A DNA stretch of 64,000 nt. Origin: Kiritimatiellia bacterium (lineage in GTDB: Bacteria; Verrucomicrobiota; Kiritimatiellia; CAIVKH01). The notes under the pieces were generated by a model. That model was not told where the DNA came from. It ran no database searches and saw nothing but the letters and a program-made list of their open reading frames with translations. This document shows, piece by piece, positions 55,780 through 64,000 of the stretch. Positions within the stretch are counted from its first letter, which is position 1. The number at the start of each line of letters is the position of its first letter. The position numbers and the translations under genes are program-made. The DNA is taken from assembly GCA_023953695.1 (NCBI GenBank), contig JAMLJG010000004.1:1-64000 (forward strand), written 5' to 3'.

Positions 55780-57161
55780 GCCGGATCCTTCTCAAGAATG
55801 TCCACACCCTGGTGTGCATGGAGGGCAACGCGCCACCGAAGCACGGAATGGACGTGTGGATTGAGGGAAACCGCATCGCGGCGATCCACGCGAGTGGGCT
55901 GCGCGCGACGCCCGATTCAGAAACGACGGTGATCGATGCGAGCTGCCACGTCGTCTATCCGGGTTTTGTCAATACGCACCACCATCTGTATCAAACGCTC
56001 ACCCGCAATATCCCGGCTGTGCAGAATGCCAAGTTGTTCGATTGGCTCCTCTATCTCTACGAAGTCTGGCGCGGAATCACGCCCGAGGCGGTGGATGTGA
56101 GCACGCGGGTGGGGGTGGGAGAATTGCTTTTGTCGGGTTGCACCACCACATCTGACCACTTTTATGTATTTCCGCACGGCGTGACGCGCGAGTTGGTGGA
56201 TGTGGAGATTGAGGCCGCCCGGGAGATGGGGATTCGCTTCTATCCCACGCGCGGGAGCATGAGCCGCGGAAAATCGCACGGCGGCCTTCCTCCGGATGAT
56301 GTGGTTCAGCACCATGAAGATATCGTGCGCGACTGCGAGCGTCTGATCGCGAAATACCACAACAGCGCGCCGGATTCGATGTGCCGCATTGCGCTGGCGC
56401 CGTGTTCGCCGTTTTCTGTGACGACAGACTTGCTGCGAGAGACGATTCGCTTTGCGCGCGCGCACGGAGTGATCTGCCACACGCATCTGTGCGAAACGGT
56501 GGACGAGGAGCGCTATTGCCGCGAGGTGCACGGCGTTCGCCCGCTCGACTATATGGAGGAGAATGAGTGGTTGGGCGCGGATGTGTGGTATGCGCACGGT
56601 ATCTATTTCAACGAGAGCGAGATTTGCAGGTTGGCGGCGACGAAGACGGGCATTGCGCACTGCCCGACCTCCAATCTCCGGCTCGGTTCCGGTATCGCGC
56701 CGATCCCGCGCATGTTGGAATCGGGCGTTCCCGTGGGATTGGGCGTGGATGGATCGGCCAGCAACGACAGCTCCAGCCTCAGCCGTGAATTGCAGCAGGC
56801 GCTGCTGGTTCATCGGGTCGGCACGGCGGTGGATTCCATGCCGCCGAACCACGTGTTGCAGATGGCGACGCTCGGCGGGGCGGATATTCTTGCGTGGCCC
56901 GAAATTGGGCGAATCGCGCCCGGCGCTCTGGCGGATGTGGCGATGTTTCGGTTGGATCGAATTGAATATGCCGGGGCCATGACGGACCCGGCGTCGGCCA
57001 TTCTCTTCTGCGGCGCAGGAGCGCGCGCAGATTACACAATTGTGAACGGAGTGATTCGCGTGGCGAAGGGCGAGCTGCTGAGTGTGGACGAGCGGGAGCT
57101 TTTTCATCGCGCGAACGAATTGACCAGCAGCATGTTGAAGAAAGCAGGAGGTTCGCCATGA
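55776..57161 (+). CDS. 8-oxoguanine-deaminase-like amidohydrolase
   Basis: 461 residues from ATG 55776 (ATGA overlap with ssnA). Chlorohydrolase/cytosine-deaminase-like amidohydrolase: GFVNTHHHLYQTLTRNIPAV, CTTTSDHFYVFP, CHTHLCETVDEE, VWYAHGIYFNE and LGVDGSASNDSSSL; these match the 8-oxoguanine deaminase subgroup. It would deaminate 8-oxoguanine or guanine-like purines to urate/xanthine-type compounds feeding the xdh genes that follow (ATGA overlap). An extra gene here compared with the Escherichia coli order. Confidence 0.85.
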   Translation: MSRILLKNVHTLVCMEGNAPPKHGMDVWIEGNRIAAIHASGLRATPDSETTVIDASCHVVYPGFVNTHHHLYQTLTRNIPAVQNAKLFDWLLYLYEVWRGITPEAVDVSTRVGVGELLLSGCTTTSDHFYVFPHGVTRELVDVEIEAAREMGIRFYPTRGSMSRGKSHGGLPPDDVVQHHEDIVRDCERLIAKYHNSAPDSMCRIALAPCSPFSVTTDLLRETIRFARAHGVICHTHLCETVDEERYCREVHGVRPLDYMEENEWLGADVWYAHGIYFNESEICRLAATKTGIAHCPTSNLRLGSGIAPIPRMLESGVPVGLGVDGSASNDSSSLSRELQQALLVHRVGTAVDSMPPNHVLQMATLGGADILAWPEIGRIAPGALADVAMFRLDRIEYAGAMTDPASAILFCGAGARADYTIVNGVIRVAKGELLSVDERELFHRANELTSSMLKKAGGSP

Positions 57162-58003
57162 AATTGATCGCTTATCACCGCCCGGCCGCTCTGGCCGAGG
57201 CGCGCCATCTCCTGCGGGAGTTGGGGGCGGCAGCCATGCCGCTGGCGGGTTGCACCTCGCACTCGTTTGTCAAAGGCGACGAGGAGCGGATTGGTGTGGA
57301 CCTTGCAAAAATTGGATTCGATACGATTGAGCGCGCCGATGGAGGTTTCATCGTGGGCGCCAATGCGCGAGTGGCAGACCTGCAGGCCCACCGCGCGCCG
57401 GGTTGGGTGCTGGATCGCGTCGCGCTTCGGTTTGTCAGCCAGCCGGTTCGCAACATGACGACCCTCGGGGGGAATATCGCGCGGATCTTTCCGTGGAATG
57501 ATTTCCCGGTTGCCCTATTGGCGCTGAATGCAACGGTCACCATAGCAGGCGAGGAGGATCGTCAACTGCCCGCGGATATCTACTTCGATGGACAACCCGC
57601 GCGGCATTTCAAGGCGGGCGACATTCTGATTCGCGTGTTTGTGCCGGACGTCGGCGCGGGCTGCGGCTTTGCCTATCGCAAGGACACCTTGGTGAGCATG
57701 GCCTTCAGCCGACTGACGGCAGCGGTCTGGCTGCAACGCGAAGGGAAAACCATCCGCGATGCGCGCATTGCGCTGGGCGCGGCCGTTCCGCTTCCGCTTC
57801 GCTTGGAGCTGGTCGAAGAGGCGGTGGTCGGAAAGGTCTATTCCGCAGAATTGATCGCAGACGCAATGGAGCGCCAGATCGCGGCGTTGCGGTGGAGAAG
57901 CAGCGATGCGTTCAGCGAGGAATATGTTCAGCAACTAGCGCGGGCGCATGTGCCCGACGCCCTGGAAGAAGCGTTTCGCGCAGCGGGAGGAGGCCGGAAA
58001 TGA
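57158..58003 (+). CDS. Xanthine-dehydrogenase-family FAD-binding subunit (YgfM/XdhB-like)
   Basis: 281 residues. FAD-binding domain of the molybdenum hydroxylases: AGCTSHSFVKGDEERIGVDL, VGANARVADLQAH and RFVSQPVRNMTTLGGNIAR. Accepts electrons from the 2Fe-2S subunit. Overlaps the neighbours on both sides by ATGA. Corresponds to YgfM in Escherichia coli (ygfK-ssnA-ygfM-xdhD). Confidence 0.9.
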   Translation: MKLIAYHRPAALAEARHLLRELGAAAMPLAGCTSHSFVKGDEERIGVDLAKIGFDTIERADGGFIVGANARVADLQAHRAPGWVLDRVALRFVSQPVRNMTTLGGNIARIFPWNDFPVALLALNATVTIAGEEDRQLPADIYFDGQPARHFKAGDILIRVFVPDVGAGCGFAYRKDTLVSMAFSRLTAAVWLQREGKTIRDARIALGAAVPLPLRLELVEEAVVGKVYSAELIADAMERQIAALRWRSSDAFSEEYVQQLARAHVPDALEEAFRAAGGGRK

Positions 58004-58461
58004 ACATCGCATTCACACTCAATGGCAAACCACAGGAACTGACCATCTCGCCCAACGAAAAGCTCACCGAGGCGCTGCGTCGGCTCGGTGTGTATAGCGT
58101 CAAGACGGGTTGCAACGAAGGGGCCTGCGGCTCCTGTGTCGTCAACGTGAACGGGCGCGCGGTCAAGTCGTGTTTGATGTATGCGGCACAGGTGGATGGC
58201 GGATGTGTTGAAACGGTGGAGTTCATTGGCTCGCTCGACAATCCGCACCCCATTCAGAGCGCACTGGTGGAGGAGGGGGCCGTACAGTGCGGATTCTGCA
58301 TGGGCGGGTTGATCATGTCGGCCAAGGCGGTGTTCGACAAGAACCCGTCTCCCACGGATGAGGAGTTGGCGATTCATCTCGATGGCCATCTCTGTCGGTG
58401 CACGGGTTATGAGAAGATCCAATCCGCGTTGAGGAAGGTTTCCTCGGGAGCTGCGTCATGA
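58000..58461 (+). CDS. Xanthine-dehydrogenase-family 2Fe-2S subunit
   Basis: 153 residues. Plant-type ferredoxin part with CNEGACGSC, then the four-helix half with the second cluster CGFCMGG and LCRCTGYEKIQSAL. Electron relay between molybdopterin and FAD subunits. In Escherichia coli XdhD this domain is fused to the molybdopterin part; here it is a separate gene (153 + 774 residues versus about 956 fused). ATGA overlaps at both ends. Confidence 0.92.
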   Translation: MNIAFTLNGKPQELTISPNEKLTEALRRLGVYSVKTGCNEGACGSCVVNVNGRAVKSCLMYAAQVDGGCVETVEFIGSLDNPHPIQSALVEEGAVQCGFCMGGLIMSAKAVFDKNPSPTDEELAIHLDGHLCRCTGYEKIQSALRKVSSGAAS

Positions 58462-60782
58462 AAAAGAACTTCAACGTCGTCAATAAATCGGTCCGCAAAA
58501 TTGACTCGCTGTCGCTGATCACCGGCAAGCCGATGTTTGTGGGGGACCTCAAACCCGCGGATGCGCTCGTGGTCAAAATGCTGTGGAGCCCGCATGCGCA
58601 CGCGCGGATTGTTTCCCTCGATGCCTCGGCTGCGGAGAAGATGCCGGGCGTGCACGCGGTGTTGCACCACGGAAATGTTCCGCGCGTTTTGCACACAACG
58701 GCGGGGCAGGGTTTTCCTGAGCCCTCGCCCTACGACTCGGTCATGTTTGATAACAAAGTGCGGCATGTGGGCGATCGCGTTGCCGCTGTGGCCGCGGAGA
58801 CGGCAGAGCAGGCGGCGGCGGCGCTGAAAGCCATCAAGGTGGTGTATGAGGAGCTTCCGGCCGTGATGTCCATAGAGGATGCGATGAAGCCTGGCGCTCC
58901 CATCATTCACGATGAGCCGGATGCTCACGCCGCGATTCCGGTGCCCTATGAGCCGGAGCGCAATCTCGCCGCGCGCGTCGCGATGGACGTGGGCGATCTC
59001 GAAGCGGGGCTGAAGGCATCGGATGTTGTGCTGGATCGCGAATACTACACGGACTATGCGCAGCATTGCCCGATCGAGCCTCACGTGGCGATGGCGCAAA
59101 TCGCCGTAGATGGACGCATCGTGATAACGACCAGCACACAGGTGCCGTTTCACGTGCGGCGGATCGTTGCGCAGGTGCTGCAGATTCCGGTCCGTCGAAT
59201 TCGTGTGATCAAGCCCCGCATCGGAGGTGGGTTCGGCGCGAAACAGGAAGTCCTGCTCGAATCGGTCGTTGCGCTGTTTGCGCTGCGAACGGGCCGCGCC
59301 GTGTATTGGAAATACACGCGCGAGGAGGAGTTTGTCTCCAGCCGCACGCGGCATCCGGAGAAGATGCGGGTGCGCGTGGGCGCGGGCAAGGATGGGAAGA
59401 TTCGCGCGATCGGGTTGGATTGCATTTCCAATAGCGGCGCGTATGGCGCGCATGCGCTGACCGTGGTGTGCAACAGCGGAAGCAAGATTCTGCCGCTCTA
59501 CCGCAGCGACATCATCCATTTTGTCGGTGAATCGGTTTATACCAATCTGCCGGTGGGCGGCGCCTACCGCGGGTATGGAGCGACGCAATCGAGCTTCGCG
59601 ATCGATTGCCACATGGACGAATTGGCCGAGCAGCTCGGGATGGACTCGCTGGAGTTCCGGAGAATCAACACCGTGCGCTCCGGCGAAACCTCTCCGGTCT
59701 TTCGCGCGTTGGGCGAGGGCAAGGCCGGGGTCGAGCAATCGGTCGGAAGCTGCGAGCTGGAAAGGTGCATGAAACTCGGTGCGAAAGAAATCGGGTGGAA
59801 GAGACGTGGCCGCTGGCAAGACAAGACGGGGCGCTTCCGCCGGGGGATTGGCATGGCGGCGCTGATGCAGGGATCGAGCATCCCGGAAATTGATATGGGT
59901 GCGGTGTCGCTGAAGATCAACGACGACGGATCGTTCAACATGCTCATGGGCGCGACGGACATCGGCACGGGAAGTGACACCGTGTTGGCTCAGATTGCAG
60001 CGGAGACGCTCGGCTGCGACCTGGACAAATTGATCGTCTATTCGTCCGACACGGACATGACGCCGTTTGACGTCGGCGCATACGCATCCAGCACCACCTA
60101 CCTGACCGGCATGGCGGTGAAGAACACGGCCGAGAAAGTGGTCAAACAAATGAAGGACGTGGCCGCGGCCATGATGGAGTGCAGCGCAAAGGATATATCC
60201 CTCTCCGACAACAAGGCCCACGGTCCCGGAGGAAGGTCGGTGACCTTCTCCGAGATCGCGCTGCGCGCGCTCTATGGAACGGATCAGTTCCAGATCGGCG
60301 CGATTTCATCCGCGATTTCGCACAAATCGCCATCGCCCTTCTCTGCGCACTTTGCAGAGGTCGAGGTGGACACGCAGACGGGGAAGGTGAGCGTGTTGCG
60401 CTACGTCGCCGCTGTGGATTGCGGGACAGCGATCAATCCGAAGCTCTCGGAAGGGCAGACGGAGGGCGGCGTGCTCAATGGAATCAGCTATGCGCTGACA
60501 GAGGAATATCGCTTCAGTCCGAAGGGGCGCATGCTGAATTCGTCGTTCCTGCACTATAAGATCATGACCATGCGCGATAAGCCGGAGATCAAGACGATCT
60601 TGGTGCCGAGCTATGAGAAGACGGGCCCATACGGCGCCAAGAGCGTTTCGGAGATTTGCATCAACGGCCCGATGCCCAGCATTGCCAATGCGATCTACAA
60701 CGCGGTTGGGGTTCGCATGCGGTCATCGCCCTTCACGCCGGAGCGCGTCTGGCGCGCGATGAAAGAGCAGGGTCGGATCTAG
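58458..60782 (+). CDS. Xanthine-dehydrogenase-family molybdopterin-binding subunit
   Basis: 774 residues. Aldehyde oxidase/xanthine dehydrogenase large subunit: GRPMFVGDLKPADAL-type start, IGGGFGAKQEVLLES (MoCo loop), GGAYRGYGATQSSFAIDCHM, and the catalytic base Glu732 in GAKSVSEICINGP. Oxidises purine C-H positions (xanthine/hypoxanthine). Members of this branch in yge-type clusters are often labile-selenium-dependent hydroxylases. It ends 5 bp from the convergent MoaD-like gene. Confidence 0.92.
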   Translation: MKKNFNVVNKSVRKIDSLSLITGKPMFVGDLKPADALVVKMLWSPHAHARIVSLDASAAEKMPGVHAVLHHGNVPRVLHTTAGQGFPEPSPYDSVMFDNKVRHVGDRVAAVAAETAEQAAAALKAIKVVYEELPAVMSIEDAMKPGAPIIHDEPDAHAAIPVPYEPERNLAARVAMDVGDLEAGLKASDVVLDREYYTDYAQHCPIEPHVAMAQIAVDGRIVITTSTQVPFHVRRIVAQVLQIPVRRIRVIKPRIGGGFGAKQEVLLESVVALFALRTGRAVYWKYTREEEFVSSRTRHPEKMRVRVGAGKDGKIRAIGLDCISNSGAYGAHALTVVCNSGSKILPLYRSDIIHFVGESVYTNLPVGGAYRGYGATQSSFAIDCHMDELAEQLGMDSLEFRRINTVRSGETSPVFRALGEGKAGVEQSVGSCELERCMKLGAKEIGWKRRGRWQDKTGRFRRGIGMAALMQGSSIPEIDMGAVSLKINDDGSFNMLMGATDIGTGSDTVLAQIAAETLGCDLDKLIVYSSDTDMTPFDVGAYASSTTYLTGMAVKNTAEKVVKQMKDVAAAMMECSAKDISLSDNKAHGPGGRSVTFSEIALRALYGTDQFQIGAISSAISHKSPSPFSAHFAEVEVDTQTGKVSVLRYVAAVDCGTAINPKLSEGQTEGGVLNGISYALTEEYRFSPKGRMLNSSFLHYKIMTMRDKPEIKTILVPSYEKTGPYGAKSVSEICINGPMPSIANAIYNAVGVRMRSSPFTPERVWRAMKEQGRI

Positions 60783-60787
60783 GCGCG

Positions 60788-61021
60788 CTATCCGCCGCCG
60801 ATAGGCATGGAGAGAAATACGCGATCGCCTTCGCGCAGGGTATAGCTGCGCGAAGCCGAGGCGTTGTTGACGAATGGCGAAATCACGCCGCGGTGCCGCT
60901 CGGGGACGCCGAGCTGTTCCAGCAAGTCTGCGAGCGAGGTTCCTTCGGCGACTTGAATCGTCGAGCCCGTGGCCGGACCGTTGATTTTCAGCATCGCCAC
61001 ATATTCCAGCACAATGTCCAT
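60788..61021 (-). CDS. MoaD/ThiS-like sulfur-carrier protein
   Basis: 77 residues from MDIVLEYVAMLKING; the longer start lacks similarity. Beta-grasp with LADLLEQLGVPERHRGV and VNNASASRSYTLREGDRVFL, ending SMPIGGG: three C-terminal glycines, instead of the usual two. Such proteins carry a C-terminal thiocarboxylate. It runs against the xdh operon; a role in molybdopterin or selenium/sulfur modification of the hydroxylase is suggested by location. Its likely activator is the MoeB-rhodanese protein at 42229. Confidence 0.8.
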   Translation of the reverse strand: MDIVLEYVAMLKINGPATGSTIQVAEGTSLADLLEQLGVPERHRGVISPFVNNASASRSYTLREGDRVFLSMPIGGG

Positions 61022-61183
61022 GCCGCAAGGGTAGGCGAATTGTGCGGGCCTGGCGAACGCAATGTTGTGCGGGCCCATCGGGGAATGTCCGATAGCCTAA
61101 TCAGGGCTTCCCGCGCGGTTAATGCGTTGCCTCCGCCTCCGTTCCTGACGACCCTTAACGCAACCATCAAATGGGTGTTCACG

Positions 61184-62671
61184 ATGAAAAAGGCGAGAAC
61201 GAGGGAAGCGGAAGTATTGCAGCGGGCCATCGCGCGAGCGCGCGAAAGAAAGGTCATTCTGCCGACGATTGAGCAGCAGAAAAATCCGGCCAGCATCCCG
61301 CCCCTGATCAAGCGCAAGCTCGCCTCGTTGGGGTTGTGGGATGTGAATCCGCTCAATCTCTTTCGCATCACGTGGAAGAACGAGCCGAAGCGGCACGGCG
61401 GCGGATTTGGCGATGGGACCTGGCTTGAGTTTCCATCGGCGTTGACGGGAGTCAGCGCGCGCATCATCGGGCTTGCGGGGAAGTGGTTCCCGACCGGTGC
61501 GCACAAGGTGGGCGCGGCGTATGGATGCCTCGTTCCTCGGTTGGTGTCGGGCCAATTCGACCCGACGCAGCAGAAGGCGGTGTGGCCGTCCACGGGCAAT
61601 TACTGCCGCGGCGGCGCGTATGACTGCGCGCTGTTGGGGTGTCCCGCCATTGCGATTCTGCCGGAGGGGATGAGTCGCGAGCGCTTTGATTGGCTGCGCG
61701 AGATCGGGACAGACGAGATCATCGCGACACCGGGCACGGAATCGAATGTGAAGGAGATCTACGATAAGTGCTGGGAGTTGAGGCGCACGCGCGGCGATGG
61801 GATTGTGATTTTCAATCAGTTTGAAGAGTTTGGAAATTCGATCTGGCACTACCACGTCACCGGTTCGTGCATGGACGAAATCTACGAAAAGCACATTCGC
61901 ACGCCTGCCTCGCGACTGGCGGGTTTCATCAGCGCGACGGGCTCGGCGGGCACGATTGCGGCCGGCGATTATCTGAGGGCGAAGCATTCGCACGTGCGCG
62001 TTGTGGCGGCCGAGGCGTTGCAGTGTCCGACGTTGTATCAGTTCGGCTTTGGCGCGCACCGGATCGAGGGCATTGGCGACAAGCACATTCCCTGGGTGCA
62101 CAACGTGCGCAACACAGACGCTGTGGCGGCGATTGACGACGAAGCCGTTATGCAGGTGATGCGTCTCTTCAATGAGCCGAACGGGAAGAAGCGTCTCGCG
62201 GCGTGCGGTGTTTCGGAAGAGACGATTGAGGCGCTGAACATGGCGGGCATTTCTTCCATTTGCAACCTGATTGCCGCCATGAAGACGGCGGCCTATTACG
62301 ACATGTCGTCGGACGATGTGCTGTTCTTCCCCATGACCGACTCGATGGAGATGTATGGGTCGCGCCTTGCGGAAATGAGGGCGGAGCACGGTGCCTTCAG
62401 CGCGCGCCATGCGGATGCGGTCAAGTCGCGCTATCTCGACGGCAACACGATCGCTCACTTTCGCGAGTTGGGCTATGCGGATCGCAAGGCGCTGCACCAA
62501 TTCAAATACTTCACCTGGATTGAGCAGCAGGGCAAGACCTCGGACGAGCTTCGTCAGTTGTGGGACGAATCGTTCTGGCAGGACATTTTCTCCTCCGCGC
62601 GGGTTGCGGAGTGGGATCGGCAAATCCACGCATTCAATGAGGCGACGGGAGTGTTGAAAGAGCTGAGGTAA
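61184..62671 (+). CDS. Fold-type-II PLP enzyme in the YgeX position
   Basis: 495 residues from ATG 61184 (a longer frame back to 60656 overlaps xdh and is rejected). PLP lysine Lys108 in GAHKVGAAYGCL, cofactor/substrate loop WPSTGNYCRGGAYDCALL, FISATGSAGTIAAGDYL. Related to a little-studied family annotated as PLP-dependent subunit-beta-like proteins, not to the 398-residue DpaL/YgeX. Located where ygeX normally sits, before ygeY (1-bp overlap). Likely a diaminopropionate- or amino-acid ammonia-lyase, by context only. Confidence 0.8.
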   Translation: MKKARTREAEVLQRAIARARERKVILPTIEQQKNPASIPPLIKRKLASLGLWDVNPLNLFRITWKNEPKRHGGGFGDGTWLEFPSALTGVSARIIGLAGKWFPTGAHKVGAAYGCLVPRLVSGQFDPTQQKAVWPSTGNYCRGGAYDCALLGCPAIAILPEGMSRERFDWLREIGTDEIIATPGTESNVKEIYDKCWELRRTRGDGIVIFNQFEEFGNSIWHYHVTGSCMDEIYEKHIRTPASRLAGFISATGSAGTIAAGDYLRAKHSHVRVVAAEALQCPTLYQFGFGAHRIEGIGDKHIPWVHNVRNTDAVAAIDDEAVMQVMRLFNEPNGKKRLAACGVSEETIEALNMAGISSICNLIAAMKTAAYYDMSSDDVLFFPMTDSMEMYGSRLAEMRAEHGAFSARHADAVKSRYLDGNTIAHFRELGYADRKALHQFKYFTWIEQQGKTSDELRQLWDESFWQDIFSSARVAEWDRQIHAFNEATGVLKELR

Positions 62672-63864
62672 TGATCATGAATATACTAGCTGAAGCGCGC
62701 GCGCTGGAGCCCAAGCTCCTGCAGTTTATGAAGGACATCATTTCGATCAAGTCCTTGAGCAGTGAAGAGGGGCCGGTGGCCAAGCGTATTGAAGCCGAGA
62801 TGAAGGCGCTCGGCTACGATCGCGTTCGAGTGGACAAGATGGGCAATGTTATCGGGCGGATGGGGAAGGGTCCGGTGCATATTGCTATTGATGGGCACAT
62901 TGACACGGTGGATGTGGGCGATCGCAACGCGTGGAAGACCGACCCATTCAAGCCGATCGTCAAGAACGGCGTGTTGTACGGGCGGGGCACCAGCGATATG
63001 AAGGGCGGCGTGGCTGCGGCGGTCTATGCCGGGGCGCTGCTGAAAAAGATCGGCCTGCCGAAGAATGTATCCCTCTTCGTGACGGGAACGGTGCAGGAAG
63101 AGGACTGCGATGGTTTGTGCTGGCAGTATCTGGTGCGCGAGGAGAAATTGCGTCCGGCTGTCGTCGTTATCACCGAGCCGACGAGTCTGCGAATCTATCG
63201 CGGCCACCGCGGGCGGATGGAAATCGAGGTGGAGACCACGGGCGTTTCCTGCCATGGGTCCGCGCCGGAGCGCGGGGTGAACGCGATCTACAAAATGGCG
63301 AACATCATTAAGGACATTGAGCAGCTCAACGAGCGTCTGAAGCCGCGCAAGCCGCTGGGGAAGGGCACGGTGACCATCAGCCACATTCGCTCGCGCTCGC
63401 CGAGTCTATGCGCGGTGGCCGATGGCTGCGTCATTCATCTCGATCGCCGTTTGACGGTCGGAGAAACCGAGAAGGTTGCCGTGAATCAGATCAAGGCGCT
63501 CCCCTCGGTGAAGAAGGCAAGAGCTGTTGTTCGCGTCTTGGAATATGACACCCCCAGCTACACTGGATTGCGCTATCCGACGAAGAAGTATTTCCCCACG
63601 TGGGAGATGCCGGAGAGCACGCGGGAGGTGAAGAAGGCGCGGGAGGCGTACAAAGTTGTCTTCCAGGATGAGCCGGTTGTGGGCCACTGGGTGTTCAGCA
63701 CCAACGGGATTGCCACGGCGGGCATGCACGATATTCCCACGATCGGCTTTGGGCCGGGTCATGAACACATGGCCCATGCGCCGAATGAGTGTGTGGAAAT
63801 CGAGCATTTGACCCGCGCTTGTGCGTTCTATGCGGGTTTCGTGCGTGCCTACAGCGAGAAGTAG
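62671..63864 (+). CDS. ygeY: YgeY family selenium-metabolism-linked M20 hydrolase
   Basis: 397 residues; start overlaps the PLP gene stop by one base (TAATG), with a later alternative at 62677. M20/ArgE/DapE fold: metal motif AIDGHIDTVDVGDRNAW, GRGTSDMKGGVAAAV, GTVQEEDCDGLCWQYL with the catalytic Glu pair, EPTSLRIYRGHRGRMEIEV, and C-terminal GFGPGHEHMAHAPNECVEIE. In yge clusters it is proposed to open or trim a ureido intermediate. Last gene of the rightward run; hairpin follows. Confidence 0.93.
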   Translation: MIMNILAEARALEPKLLQFMKDIISIKSLSSEEGPVAKRIEAEMKALGYDRVRVDKMGNVIGRMGKGPVHIAIDGHIDTVDVGDRNAWKTDPFKPIVKNGVLYGRGTSDMKGGVAAAVYAGALLKKIGLPKNVSLFVTGTVQEEDCDGLCWQYLVREEKLRPAVVVITEPTSLRIYRGHRGRMEIEVETTGVSCHGSAPERGVNAIYKMANIIKDIEQLNERLKPRKPLGKGTVTISHIRSRSPSLCAVADGCVIHLDRRLTVGETEKVAVNQIKALPSVKKARAVVRVLEYDTPSYTGLRYPTKKYFPTWEMPESTREVKKAREAYKVVFQDEPVVGHWVFSTNGIATAGMHDIPTIGFGPGHEHMAHAPNECVEIEHLTRACAFYAGFVRAYSEK

Positions 63865-63894
63865 AATCGCCGCGCGAAAATGTTGGCGCTCTGC

Positions 63895-63924
63895 CTTTGG
63901 CAGCCCGCGTCAGGGCTGCCAGAG
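63895..63924. terminator. Hairpin after ygeY
   Basis: CTTTGGCAGCCC pairs with GGGCTGCCAGAG around GCGTCA: a 12-bp stem with one G-T pair, 31 bp after the ygeY stop. No T-run follows, so an intrinsic terminator is only probable. Confidence 0.5.
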
Positions 63925-64000
63925 GTAGAGGAATCGCGAGCGGAGCTGCGAGAGCCAGTTCGCAGGCTGGATGGGGTTGCGAATGCTCATGAGCCATTTC

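Noticed and set aside
60656-61183. Extension of the PLP gene frame into the xdh gene
   Set aside because: It overlaps the molybdopterin-subunit gene in another frame and the whole MoaD-like gene; fold similarity starts only at about 61184.

Overview
This 64 kb window is GC-rich chromosomal DNA from a Gram-negative bacterium. Evidence for an outer membrane is several beta-barrel proteins, an OprO/P-type porin, lipoproteins and a PEP-CTERM protein. The mix of PEP-CTERM sorting, thrombospondin type-3 calcium repeats, a giant DUF11 surface protein, a four-helix-bundle 'suffix' protein and TTCCAANNNTTGGAA palindromes suggests the PVC group (Verrucomicrobiota/Kiritimatiellota-like). That placement is inference; no marker gene here fixes the phylum.

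Layout. 0-4.4 kb: a SAM methyltransferase, a four-helix-bundle/zinc-finger protein behind the 3' stub of a type I restriction specificity gene, three TTCCAA palindromes on an exact 32-bp period, a BamE-like lipoprotein, and two exported proteins. 4.4-10.7 kb: a 2,119-residue secreted DUF11 repeat protein. 11.2-22.4 kb: mostly housekeeping genes (metallophosphoesterase, CBM20-like protein, HAD-like protein without its catalytic aspartates, mazG, dapF, CpXC protein, TPR protein, SGNH lipoprotein, tRNA-Arg(CCG), serC, gltX) plus the FIST sensor gene. 22.4-35.3 kb: hybrid histidine kinase, prohibitin, HDAC-like deacetylase, rsmE, a heterodimeric ABC exporter, msrB, hrpB and an RlmI-type methyltransferase. 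35.3-39.1 kb: an outer-membrane protein and then an insertion graveyard: a truncated rrf2 copy, a solo IS end, a Y1-transposase tail, a putative immunity gene, the 3' end of an Rhs-type HHW toxin gene, and an IS256-family element. 39.1-45.7 kb: a sulfur-assimilation block (rrf2, cysK, porin, MoeB-rhodanese, metY, DUF3034-like protein).

46.2-63.9 kb is the most coherent functional unit: a purine-catabolism cluster of the ygeW/arcC/ygfK/ssnA/xdh/ygeY type. Two operons diverge from a 206-bp intergenic region that carries perfect palindromes. Leftward: ygeW, arcC and a threonine-synthase-like PLP enzyme. Rightward: L-serine dehydratase, ygfK, ssnA, an 8-oxoguanine-deaminase-like amidohydrolase, and the FAD, 2Fe-2S and molybdopterin subunits of a xanthine-dehydrogenase-family enzyme; then, past a convergent MoaD/ThiS-like gene, an unusual fold-type-II PLP enzyme and ygeY. 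The established idea for this cluster is anaerobic breakdown of urate or other purines to ammonia, CO2 and C2/C3 acids, with carbamoyl phosphate converted to ATP by ArcC. Here the usual diaminopropionate ammonia-lyase (YgeX/DpaL) is absent, and a different PLP enzyme sits in its place. Together with the second PLP enzyme and the coupled serine dehydratase, this suggests a variant of the pathway and is the best candidate for something not yet described.
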